NCBI RefSeq assembly: GCF_015624485.1
Contig: NZ_CP061378.1
Coordinates: 6,324,001-6,388,000, forward strand
DNA from: Bradyrhizobium genosp. L
Lineage (GTDB): Bacteria > Pseudomonadota > Alphaproteobacteria > Rhizobiales > Xanthobacteraceae
DNA: 64,000 nucleotides
Direction: 5' to 3'
The position numbers and the translations under genes are program-made. Shown one piece after another: positions 7,637 through 15,896 of this stretch. Each line of letters opens with the position of its first letter. The stretch's first letter is position 1. The notes beneath the pieces are model-generated. The model was not told the origin of the DNA. It made no database searches and was given only the letters and a program-made list of their open reading frames with translations.

Positions 7637-9114
7637 TCACAGAGGATGTCGACGTTGCCGCCGTGCTGGATCGGGTGCAGACCGGCGTTCAGGCCTTCGA
7701 TGAACTGGTCATGGGTGGGTTGCCTCGCGCCCGAACCACCGTGGTCGGCGGCACACCCGGAAGCGGCAAGACAGTCTTCGCCACGCAATTTCTCGCTCAC
7801 GGAATTACGACTTTCGGTGAGAATGGCGTACTTGTAACGTTCGAGGAGCCACCGGCGGATATTGAAGCCAACATGCTGGGATTTGGCTGGGAACTGGCGA
7901 AATGGCGTAAGGACGGCCGCTTGGGGTTTGTGGACGCCAGCCCACCAGCAAGCGATGAACTGATTATCGGCGATTTCGATCTAGTAGGCTTGCTCTCGCG
8001 TATTCAGCACGCAGTCAAGACGGTCAATGCGAAGCGCGTCGTTCTCGATTCGCTTACTCAACTTTTTGACCACTTTATCGGCGACCCGAAGATCCTGCGC
8101 CGCGAGCTATTTCATATTAGCAGCGCCCTCAAAAAGAGCGGCCTCACCGTGCTTATGACGGCGGAACGCAACAGTGAATATGGAGAGATCACGCGACATC
8201 GCTTGGAAGAATTCGTCGCCGATAACGTCGTCATCCTGCGCAACGTGCTTCATCGCGAAAAGCGTCGCCGTACCATCGAAGTCCTCAAGATGCGCGGCAG
8301 CCACCACGCCGAAGGTGAAGCACCCTTTACCCTGCTGGCGAACCAAGGCGTCGTCGCGGTGCCGCTTTCCTCGCTTCGGCTAGAACAGCAATCAAGCACG
8401 GTGCGCGTCACAAGTGGCAATTCTGAAATCGACCAAATGTGCGGAGGTGGTTTCTTTCGCGACAGCGTAACGCTCGTGAGCGGCGCTACCGGCACCGGCA
8501 AAACCCTGCTCGTCACCAACTTTCTCGCCGGCGGCGTAGCGGCCGGAGAGAAAGCCATCCTGTTTGGATATGAGGAAAGCAAAGGCCAGCTCTTCCGCAA
8601 CGCGAACGGCTGGGGCGCCGATTTCGCTCAGATGGAAGCCGCGGGAAAGCTAAAAATCGTCTGTCTCTATCCCGAAGCGCAAGGTCTGCCGGATCATCTG
8701 CTTACGATCCAGAGCCTGGTCGACGAATTCCAGCCGAACCGGATCGCAGTGGACAGCCTGTCGGCACTAGAGCGGATCGCCCCGGACACCGGGTTCCGCG
8801 AATTTCTGATCAGCCTTACCTCCTTTATCAAGAAGCGGGAAATTGCCGGGCTTTGTACCGCCACCAGCAAATCCCTTATCGGTGGCGAAAGCGTCAGCGA
8901 GCAACACATCTCGACGTTGACCGATTCCATTATCTTGCTGCGCTACATCCAGGAGCAGAACACCATGAATCGAGGGCTTATGGTGCTGAAGATGCGTGGC
9001 AGCGAGCATGCCAAGGAAATTCGGAAGTTCACAATCGACAGCGGCGGTATGCACTTTGGCGATTCCTTCAAAACCGCGCCAAACGTGTTCACCGGTGATG
9101 ATATTGCACAATAA
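7633..9114 (+). CDS. kaiC: KaiC double-domain ATPase/kinase
   Basis: A 493-residue KaiC with two RecA-like domains. CI has Walker A GTPGSGKT (40-47), the catalytic Glu pair at 71-72 and Walker B VVLDS (to D139). CII has GATGTGKT (284-291), Glu 314-315 and IAVDS. The autophosphorylation loop reads SEQHISTLTDSI: the pair equivalent to Ser431/Thr432 of Synechococcus is kept (S427, T428), while the residue equivalent to Thr426 is Ser422. The C-terminus is short (IAQ) and lacks the long tail that binds KaiA, which fits the absence of kaiA. It overlaps kaiB by 4 bases and precedes a hybrid kinase by 28. Confidence 0.95.
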   Translation: MITEDVDVAAVLDRVQTGVQAFDELVMGGLPRARTTVVGGTPGSGKTVFATQFLAHGITTFGENGVLVTFEEPPADIEANMLGFGWELAKWRKDGRLGFVDASPPASDELIIGDFDLVGLLSRIQHAVKTVNAKRVVLDSLTQLFDHFIGDPKILRRELFHISSALKKSGLTVLMTAERNSEYGEITRHRLEEFVADNVVILRNVLHREKRRRTIEVLKMRGSHHAEGEAPFTLLANQGVVAVPLSSLRLEQQSSTVRVTSGNSEIDQMCGGGFFRDSVTLVSGATGTGKTLLVTNFLAGGVAAGEKAILFGYEESKGQLFRNANGWGADFAQMEAAGKLKIVCLYPEAQGLPDHLLTIQSLVDEFQPNRIAVDSLSALERIAPDTGFREFLISLTSFIKKREIAGLCTATSKSLIGGESVSEQHISTLTDSIILLRYIQEQNTMNRGLMVLKMRGSEHAKEIRKFTIDSGGMHFGDSFKTAPNVFTGDDIAQ

Positions 9115-9142
9115 GCGGTGAACACGCGGCAAGGTCGATACC

Positions 9143-11047
9143 ATGAATAGCGCGGATGCCAAGTCTCACAGCGGCATCGATCAAGCCGAGATCAGATTCC
9201 TCGTCGAGAAGAATGCCGATGGGATTATTGTCATCGACGAGGGCGGGACTGTCTTATTTGCCAACCCCGCGGCCGAAGAGATTTTCGGACGGCAGGCCGA
9301 GCTTTTGGTCGGGCGTCCGATCGGAATACCGTTTATCGCAGGAGACACAGCCGAAATAGCTATTCACAAGCCGGACGGCGATCAAATTGACGCTGAAATT
9401 CGTATTGTCGAAACGACCTGGGACCGTCAGCCTGCCCGCCTTGCAAGCCTTCGAGATGTCTCGGCCCGCAAGGCAGCCGAGGAACGTCTGAGGCACACGG
9501 CAAAAATGGAGGCGGTCGGACTGCTGACGGCGGGGATAGCACACGACTTCAACAATCTCCTCACGGTCGTCCTCGGCAATCTAGAAAGCGCTCAACGCCG
9601 ATTTGCAATCACCGATCCCGCTTTGTTGCGTGCACTAGAAAATGCTACCCGCGGCGCACGGCAAGCCGCGAAGCTCACCGAGAAATTGCTGGCGTTTGCA
9701 CGGCGGAAGCCCCTTGAACCCCAAGTGCTTGATGTCAACGTACTTGTTTCCGGGATGTCCGATCTACTTCAGCGCACGCTGGGCGAGCAGATAGTGGTGC
9801 GGACCAGATTGATCAAAGACCCTTGGAGCGTTGAAATTGATCCCACGGAACTCGAAGCGGCGGTTATAAACCTTGCCGTCAACGCGCGGGATGCAATGCC
9901 ATCGGGCGGGCAACTTGTGATCGAGACGGACAATGCCGAGATTGCGGCCGTCTCCGCAATGACCGATATCGACGTTGTTGCTGGATCTTATGTTCTCATC
10001 ACGGTTACAGACACGGGAACGGGCATGACACCCGATGTGCTTCAGCAGGTCTTTGAGCCGTTTTTCACGACAAAGACCGATGGACGTGGAACAGGTTTGG
10101 GGCTGAGCCAGGTCTACGGGTTCGTCAAACAGAGCGGTGGCCACGTGAGGCTCTACAGCGAACCCGGCATCGGTACCTCGGCCAAACTTTATCTACCCAA
10201 GGTCCTGGCTGCGGCTGCTCCCACATGGGCCCCCGTCGCGGAGCCCATAGCGGCTGCCGGTGCGCCGCATGGCAAACAAGGCGAGATGGTCCTCGTCGTT
10301 GAAGACGAGGCGGACGTTCGACGCTATACGGTTGATAGCCTGCGGGAGCTGGGTTATCGGGTTTTCGAAGCGATCGACGGCGCGTCCGCGCTGGATATCC
10401 TGGCGCGTGAGAACGATATTTGCCTGTTGTTTACCGACCTTGGACTGCCGGGCGGTATGGATGGACGGGTCCTGGCGGAACGCGCTCGGGCAATCCGCGC
10501 CTCCATTCAAGTATTAATGACGACCGCCTATGCCGCCGGCGCTTTGGTTCACGAGGGCAGGCTCGATGCCGAGATCGAATTACTCAATAAGCCCTTCTCA
10601 TATTCCGAGCTCGCAACGCGAATTCGGGGATTGCTGGATCGTCAGAAGGAGCAGCGAGAAATTCGTATTCTGGTGGTTGAGGATGAGTTCCTGCTGCAAA
10701 TGTTTGTCGCAGACACTCTCGCTGACGCCGGATGCGTTTCAATCGAAGCCGCCAGCGCCTCAGAGGGGTGGGTGAAATTTCGCGCTGAGCAGCACGGCCT
10801 TTCCGGCGCTATTATCGATCTCGGATTACCCGATCGGCGTGGCGATGAATTGATCGCAGATATTCGCGTGGTCCAGCCTGATTTGCCCATTGTCCTTGCG
10901 ACCGGCTACGCCGACGCGAGCGTTCGTGCTCGGTTTGCACAGGATGATCGATTGGCGGTTCTGTCAAAGCCATTTAATCCCGAGGAACTCTTGGCCGCGC
11001 TTCAAAGATTTGGCATTCGGTTAGGGTCAAAACAACGAGGTTGCTAG
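9143..11047 (+). CDS. Hybrid histidine kinase with two receiver domains
   Basis: A 634-residue cytoplasmic sensor kinase. It has a PAS domain (~15-110), an H-box GLLTAGIAHDFNNLL with phospho-His 134, and an HATPase domain (N-box NLAVNARDAM, then TGTGM, FFTTK, GRGTGLGL). Two receiver domains follow, at ~382-498 (VVEDEADVRRY, Asp432 in TDLGLPGG) and ~508-625 (VVEDEFLLQMF, Asp559 in IDLGLPD). No membrane segment. The gene lies 28 bases after kaiC on the same strand, so it is almost certainly in the kaiBC operon. I infer that it carries the KaiC signal; the final target is not evident. Confidence 0.9.
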   Translation: MNSADAKSHSGIDQAEIRFLVEKNADGIIVIDEGGTVLFANPAAEEIFGRQAELLVGRPIGIPFIAGDTAEIAIHKPDGDQIDAEIRIVETTWDRQPARLASLRDVSARKAAEERLRHTAKMEAVGLLTAGIAHDFNNLLTVVLGNLESAQRRFAITDPALLRALENATRGARQAAKLTEKLLAFARRKPLEPQVLDVNVLVSGMSDLLQRTLGEQIVVRTRLIKDPWSVEIDPTELEAAVINLAVNARDAMPSGGQLVIETDNAEIAAVSAMTDIDVVAGSYVLITVTDTGTGMTPDVLQQVFEPFFTTKTDGRGTGLGLSQVYGFVKQSGGHVRLYSEPGIGTSAKLYLPKVLAAAAPTWAPVAEPIAAAGAPHGKQGEMVLVVEDEADVRRYTVDSLRELGYRVFEAIDGASALDILARENDICLLFTDLGLPGGMDGRVLAERARAIRASIQVLMTTAYAAGALVHEGRLDAEIELLNKPFSYSELATRIRGLLDRQKEQREIRILVVEDEFLLQMFVADTLADAGCVSIEAASASEGWVKFRAEQHGLSGAIIDLGLPDRRGDELIADIRVVQPDLPIVLATGYADASVRARFAQDDRLAVLSKPFNPEELLAALQRFGIRLGSKQRGC

Positions 11048-11112
11048 AAAGCCTTTTACCGTCGCTTCGACGAACGGCGAAGATCGAGTACTCCTAAATG
11101 GAGGGTAAGCCC

Positions 11113-11637
11113 ATGCGAACGCTGCTAGCACTTTCACTCCTGGTAGTTTCTATCTGTCCAACTTCGTCGTCCGTCGCGCAATCCCAGAACAGCCAGACCG
11201 TGACCGTCGGCTTTTGGGAAATTGCGACGAGCTACAAGGCCGACAAGTTCGATTCTTGCGTCATGAATCGTTCAGTAGGCGGCCTCGGCATCAGCTTTAC
11301 GCGGACTCAAGACGGGCTTCTGCTTTTTCTAGATTCTCCGAAATGGAAGCTCGATCGGGGTAAAGCCTACCCCGTCCGCCTGGTTGCGGGTTCGCAGTCC
11401 GTTGAAGCCAAAGCCCTCGCTGAAACGAGGGGTGTGACGGTCGCGCTTGCCGATCGTCCGTTTAACGCAAAGCTTCGATCAGCTAACGTTCTTGATGTTC
11501 GCGGAGACGGCGCTACGCTGCGTATCCCGCTGGATGGTAGTTCCGCGGCGTTTGAGCGCCTCGAAGCTTGTTTCGAGAAAAATAGCCGAGAGGGTGCAGA
11601 GACCAATCCGTTCGTGGCACCCGACCGGAAGCCTTAA
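11113..11637 (+). CDS. Secreted hypothetical protein
   Basis: A 174-residue protein with a clear signal peptide (MRTLLALSLLVVSIC... cleaved near SVAQS). I chose ATG 11113 over the upstream ATG at 11098 because a GGAGG ribosome-binding site (11100-11104) sits eight bases before it and overlaps the earlier ATG. The mature part is beta-rich (VTVGFWEIATSYKADKFDSC, then GLLLFLDSPKWKLDRG). Two cysteines could form a disulfide. I recognise no family. It follows the kinase by 65 bases and may be co-transcribed. Confidence 0.65.
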   Translation: MRTLLALSLLVVSICPTSSSVAQSQNSQTVTVGFWEIATSYKADKFDSCVMNRSVGGLGISFTRTQDGLLLFLDSPKWKLDRGKAYPVRLVAGSQSVEAKALAETRGVTVALADRPFNAKLRSANVLDVRGDGATLRIPLDGSSAAFERLEACFEKNSREGAETNPFVAPDRKP

Positions 11638-11948
11638 ACAATCGGCGCGAAGTGCGAGCCGTCGTTGTCGTGCCGTTCTTCTATTCGGCCACAACGGCCG
11701 GCCCGCTATGCAAGAGCCTAACCCGAAGACACGGCGTAAGCCGCCTGGGGCGTCCGGCGCTTGACAATTTTGCTTCTGGATTGGGGTTTGCGGGTCTCCC
11801 ACGATTCGAGGTTGTTTTTCTAGCGCTAACGAACCCTGGCAGCGGCTTGCAACGCTCCCAACCGGATTTCTATATCCGCCAAACCGGGGCATGCTAGGGT
11901 GCCAGGCGCTCGACCTCGTTCGAGATCGGCAATAAGGACTGGCAAATC
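11638..11948. other. Intergenic stretch
   Basis: No gene seen. A TTGACA at 11762-11767 could be a -35 box, but I see no well-placed -10 partner. The stretch probably carries the promoter of the GAF-domain kinase. Confidence 0.35.
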
Positions 11949-13160
11949 ATGCCAATCTCACCGGGAAAGGAGTCGGTATCGTCGCCAGCGGCATCGACCG
12001 CGAGGTCGAGAGAGGAGCTTCCGTACCGTTTGCGGCAGCAGTCCCTGCTGGGCGAATTCGGACGTTCGGCCCTGCAGACCCGCGACATCACGCAGATCCT
12101 CCAGCGTGCCACCGAACTGTGCGCGCAAGGTCTCGATGCTCCGTTTGCGAAGGTACTGGAATATATGCCAGGCGAGAAGCGGCTGCTGGTGCGTGCAGGC
12201 GTCGGGTGGGCACCGGAAACGATTGGCAACGTCTCTCTTGGGATCGATATGGAATCGCCAGCGGGGTACGCGTTCCATACCGGGCAAATCGTCATCTCGA
12301 ACCACCTTCAGGAAGAAACCCGGTTCCGAACGCCGAGATTATTGGCGGACCATGGCGTCAAACGGGCTATTAACGTCCTAATCGCGCGCGGCGGAGAAGG
12401 CCATCTGCCATTTGGCGTACTCGAAGTGGACAGTCCTGACGCGGGCCAGTTCGACCTTGCCGATGCGGATTTCCTTGCGGGTTTCGCCGGATTGCTCGGT
12501 ATCGCTATCGAGCGGCAACACGCGGACGCCCAGCTTCGCGATTCCCTCGAACACCAGGCCATGCTGACGCGCGAGATGAGCCATCGCGTCAAGAACAGCC
12601 TGGCATCCGTCGTCGGGCTGTTGCGCGTGCAAGGCCGCAGCGCGCAGTCTAAGGATGTTCAGGACGCGCTCAAGGACGCTGCATCGCGCATCACGACGAT
12701 AGCGCAGGTGCATGACCATCTATGGCGAAGCAACCAGATCGGCTTTGTTGATATCGCCGACTTCGCCGGCGAGCTCTGCCACAAGCTGCAGGAAACCTCG
12801 CCAGGGCCCACCGTAAGCTGCAAGTTCGGCCATCTGATGATGTCAGCTGACAAGGCGATACCGCTCGGACTCCTTATCAACGAGCTTGTGACCAACGCTG
12901 CCAAGCATGCCTACCCTGCGGGTTCGGGCGAGATCCGCGTCTCCGGGGAACACCGCGGCCAAGACCTTCATGTCGAGATATCCGATCAAGGCATTGGACT
13001 CCCGAAAGATTTCGACCTCGATCAGCCTCGCGCGAGCCTTGGCTTCAAGGTCATCAAGAGCCTCGTCGGCCAGTTGGACGCGCGCATCATTGTGTCCGCG
13101 ACCGAACCAAAGGGCGCTACAATTAAACTCGACGTGCCACTAGACACCCCTCCCTCATAA
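11949..13160 (+). CDS. GAF-domain histidine kinase (HisKA_2 type)
   Basis: A 403-residue soluble kinase. A GAF domain spans ~45-190 (RATELCAQGLD... NVLIARGGEGH... FGVLEVDS). The dimerisation box is LTREMSHRVKNSLASVVGLL with phospho-His 212, the HisKA_2/HWE-like type common in alphaproteobacteria. The HATPase part has LLINELVTNAAKHAYP and DQGIGLPKDF. Kinases of this class often feed the general stress or light/redox response. No partner regulator lies next to it. It follows the kaiBC block on the same strand but has its own upstream gap. Confidence 0.85.
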   Translation: MPISPGKESVSSPAASTARSREELPYRLRQQSLLGEFGRSALQTRDITQILQRATELCAQGLDAPFAKVLEYMPGEKRLLVRAGVGWAPETIGNVSLGIDMESPAGYAFHTGQIVISNHLQEETRFRTPRLLADHGVKRAINVLIARGGEGHLPFGVLEVDSPDAGQFDLADADFLAGFAGLLGIAIERQHADAQLRDSLEHQAMLTREMSHRVKNSLASVVGLLRVQGRSAQSKDVQDALKDAASRITTIAQVHDHLWRSNQIGFVDIADFAGELCHKLQETSPGPTVSCKFGHLMMSADKAIPLGLLINELVTNAAKHAYPAGSGEIRVSGEHRGQDLHVEISDQGIGLPKDFDLDQPRASLGFKVIKSLVGQLDARIIVSATEPKGATIKLDVPLDTPPS

Positions 13161-13841
13161 CGAGCGATCTGCCAATTCAGGCGGGCTTCCGCCTTCTACG
13201 TAACGTTTGCTCTGGATGATCCAAGCGAGGGTACCGCGCTCGAAAATGCGGATAACATTCTGGATTGGGTTCGCAGTATCGCATCCATGAACGGCGAAGC
13301 GCTGTGGTACGACGAATCGCGGCGTTTCCTTTTGGCAACGAGTTGCCGCTTCGCAGGGTCTTGTCCTCATGGGTTTGATGGAAGCAAGGCCGACCGGTTG
13401 CGACCGCCGCCAACTCCGTGCGGCAGAGGCTCCGACAACGCACAGTATGAAACAACGTTTCGCAACCGCGTTACCATCGACGATCGGGTTGAATGACTTC
13501 GGCATCGCCCTCGCCTTGTTCGACCTCCACCTATAAGCCGAGTCGCAACCGTGCCGCGCCGAGGTTATTTCTCTGCAAATTAGGAGACCGTTTACGACGC
13601 AGGAAACCGTCAACGAAGGGCGCAAAATTAGTGATCTCCCCGAATCGAATGTCTGAGCCGGCAAGACCGTTCGGTCAGCACTCTGCTCAGAGTCGGCCGC
13701 TTATGGACGAGCAATCCGAGTATTCGGCCAAGACGGAGATTCTGATACGAAATTGGTCGGCAGAATCGACATCCCTATTCGGTCGGCTCGATTGGTCCGC
13801 ACAAATACAGCACGTCGAAGAGACCAGCCGGCTGTGAATGA
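13161..13841. other. Stretch without a supported gene
   Basis: About 680 bases between two convergent transcription units. The minus-strand frame 13155-13664 is open for 169 codons, but its composition (scattered Cys, Arg, Trp) looks non-coding. No family recognised, no repeats seen. Confidence 0.4.
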
Positions 13842-14573
13842 CTATGCTTCCGGGGCCATCTTCGCGATCACGCCATCGATCTCCGCCGGCGTAAATCCGT
13901 ACTTCGCGACACGTGCCCGATGATCCGGGGTACCAAGATAGCGGCGGAGTTCCGCGTTGACTGCTTGGAGCAGACCGGGATTGCCTTTGCTGAACGAGAA
14001 GCCGCCGATCAGTTCGGCCGCTGACTTGCCGACATCGACATCCACCGAGTCCAGCGCGGGATTGGCGCTGGCCGCGGTACGGTTCCCGAGCGCGGTGCCG
14101 GCAAAGGCATCGATCCTTCCCACCAGCATCGCGGCAATCGCCTCGGGCTGATCCTTGAACAGCACGATCTGATCGTCCCGGACGCCTGCGGCCTTCGCGG
14201 AATCGACCTGCACCTGAGCCGCGATGAGCCCCAGGCGTACATCGCCGCGCGCTGCCACGGCCCCGTAGCTCGTCAACGCTTTCGGATTGCCCGACCGGAC
14301 GAGGAATCCGTCACCGATTGTCCAGACCGGTACGCTGAAATCCACCTGCCGGCCTCGTTCCGCCGTGATGAAAATAGGCACATTCATGTCCCAGCGTGCT
14401 TCCTGCACACCAGGCAGGAACTCCGCAAACGAGGTCCGATGATATTCGATGTCGGATGCGCCGATCGCGCGCATCACCACCTTCGCCAGTTCGATATCGG
14501 CGCCGGTCGGACGTCCATCGTCCCCAGTCCAGTAGAATGGCGGCTCTTCGATATAGGCAATTCTGACTTTCAT
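13842..14573 (-). CDS. Amino-acid-type solute-binding protein without signal peptide
   Basis: A 243-residue member of solute-binding family 3 (amino-acid ABC transporters). It starts MKVRIAYIEEPPFYWTGDDG, i.e. directly in the first strand of the fold, and has TGADIELAKVVMRAIG, RGRQVDFSVPVW and GRIDAFAGTALG. There is no signal peptide and no permease or ATPase gene nearby, so it may be a cytosolic binding protein or a protein that lost its export signal. It lies 37 bases downstream of the aminotransferase gene on the same strand, so the two likely act on one amino-acid-like compound. Confidence 0.85.
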   Translation of the reverse strand: MKVRIAYIEEPPFYWTGDDGRPTGADIELAKVVMRAIGASDIEYHRTSFAEFLPGVQEARWDMNVPIFITAERGRQVDFSVPVWTIGDGFLVRSGNPKALTSYGAVAARGDVRLGLIAAQVQVDSAKAAGVRDDQIVLFKDQPEAIAAMLVGRIDAFAGTALGNRTAASANPALDSVDVDVGKSAAELIGGFSFSKGNPGLLQAVNAELRRYLGTPDHRARVAKYGFTPAEIDGVIAKMAPEA

Positions 14574-14610
14574 GGGCTTTGCTCGTTATTGGGTGTTGAA
14601 TGATCAGGCG

Positions 14611-15801
14611 TCAGGCAGCGGGGGCGCCGAGCGCTGAAGAGAGTGCGGACAGCGCCGGCCCGAGACGGTCCGGCGGTAGATAGCCGAAGCCCAGCCGAAA
14701 GACCCGGTCGCTCTCGCCAAACCAGGTTCCGGAGGCGAGTTGCAGGTCATGGCGAGGCAACAGCCGCCAGAAGCGCGAAACCGCGGCATCGTCGAAGGCA
14801 CCCGCGCGAAGACGCAGGCAGCACAATGCGCCGGCATCGGGCCGCACCCAATCGATGCGGTCGCGCTCGGCCTCGCACCAGTTTGCCAGTTCCGCCATGG
14901 CGCCGGCCAGCAGCTTACGTCTCGGCGCCAGCACTTGCTCCCGATTTCGCAGCAATGCTACCGCTAAGGCCTCGTCCAGCACCGAGCCCGAAATCACCGT
15001 GTTCATCTTGGCGACGGTCAATCGCGCACGGAGATCAGCGTCGGCGACCGTAAGCCAGCCCGTCCGCAGTCCTGGTGCGCCAAGCGCCTTCGAAATCGAC
15101 GCGCCGGTGACGATACGCGGATCGAGACCGGCGAAGCTGTCGACCATCCGTGTGTCGCCATAGGTCGCCTCCCGGTAGGTCTCGTCGATGAATAGCAGCG
15201 ATTGCGGTGACTGCTCCTCCATCAATGCCAGCAGCTTTTCGACAATCCCGCGAGGTGTCTGGATCCCGGTTGGGTTCTGCGGCGACGCGATGCTGACCAG
15301 CTTCGTCTTCGACGACAGATTCGCCTCCATCCGATCAAGATCGAGCCGATAGCCGTCTTCGAACGACAGAGCGACTTCGCGGACCATCGCGCCGGCGCCG
15401 ACGAGGCTGGGCGGAAAACAGGGCGTCACAAGAACGGCTTCATCATCGGCCCGGCAGAGTTCGAGCGCGAGGAGGAAGATGCCGAGCGCGGTGCCCTGCG
15501 TCGTGATGATGTGCTCCGCCGAAGCACCGCAGGCGTCGGCGATGGTTTCGCGCAGATCGGGAGCACCGGCGGACTTCCCATAGCCGAGCCTCAACTCGCG
15601 GAGTGAATCGAGGCCGGCGAGGTCGAGGACCTCGCCAACGGTGAGATCCTGCGACGTGCTCTCCGCGAGGTTGTGCGGACGGTCCACGTCGAGCAGCGTG
15701 ATGATCTCGTTGTAGGGAAAACGCCCGCGCCATACCGCGGGGGTTTCTTCCCCAAAGCCGGATTTTTGCGGATTGCTGGAGCCTTTGCGGAACGCGGTCA
15801 T
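14611..15801 (-). CDS. Class I/II PLP-dependent aminotransferase
   Basis: A 396-residue fold-type I enzyme. It has ITTQGTALGIFLLALELC, SIASPQNPTGI (the Asn that contacts PLP), LLFIDETYREATYG with the PLP-binding Asp and Tyr, and GASISKALGAPGLRTGW with the Schiff-base lysine. A C-terminal Arg that could bind the substrate carboxylate lies in DRVFRLGFGYL. The substrate is not obvious. It heads a two-gene unit with the binding-protein gene, transcribed away from the MocR-type regulator, which is the usual arrangement for a MocR target. Confidence 0.88.
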   Translation of the reverse strand: MTAFRKGSSNPQKSGFGEETPAVWRGRFPYNEIITLLDVDRPHNLAESTSQDLTVGEVLDLAGLDSLRELRLGYGKSAGAPDLRETIADACGASAEHIITTQGTALGIFLLALELCRADDEAVLVTPCFPPSLVGAGAMVREVALSFEDGYRLDLDRMEANLSSKTKLVSIASPQNPTGIQTPRGIVEKLLALMEEQSPQSLLFIDETYREATYGDTRMVDSFAGLDPRIVTGASISKALGAPGLRTGWLTVADADLRARLTVAKMNTVISGSVLDEALAVALLRNREQVLAPRRKLLAGAMAELANWCEAERDRIDWVRPDAGALCCLRLRAGAFDDAAVSRFWRLLPRHDLQLASGTWFGESDRVFRLGFGYLPPDRLGPALSALSSALGAPAA

Positions 15802-15827
15802 ACGCGCATTGTACGGCCGAGGCTTTG

Positions 15828-15868
15828 ACCATAACAGATACAGTCATCTGCATAATGTACCATAACAG
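15828..15868. promoter_or_regulatory. Direct-repeat operator candidate for the MocR regulator
   Basis: Two perfect copies of ACCATAACAG (15828-15837 and 15859-15868), spaced 31 bases start to start, about three DNA turns. They lie in the 95-base gap between the divergent aminotransferase and regulator genes. MocR-type proteins such as GabR and PdxR are known to bind direct repeats at such spacing. A possible -35 (TTGACC, 15825-15830) overlaps the first copy. Confidence 0.6.
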
Positions 15869-15896
15869 TTTGTTGGAGAGCCGGACCCGCTGAGCT

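Noticed and set aside
11762..11767. TTGACA as a full promoter
   Set aside because: No -10 element at a suitable distance could be seen.
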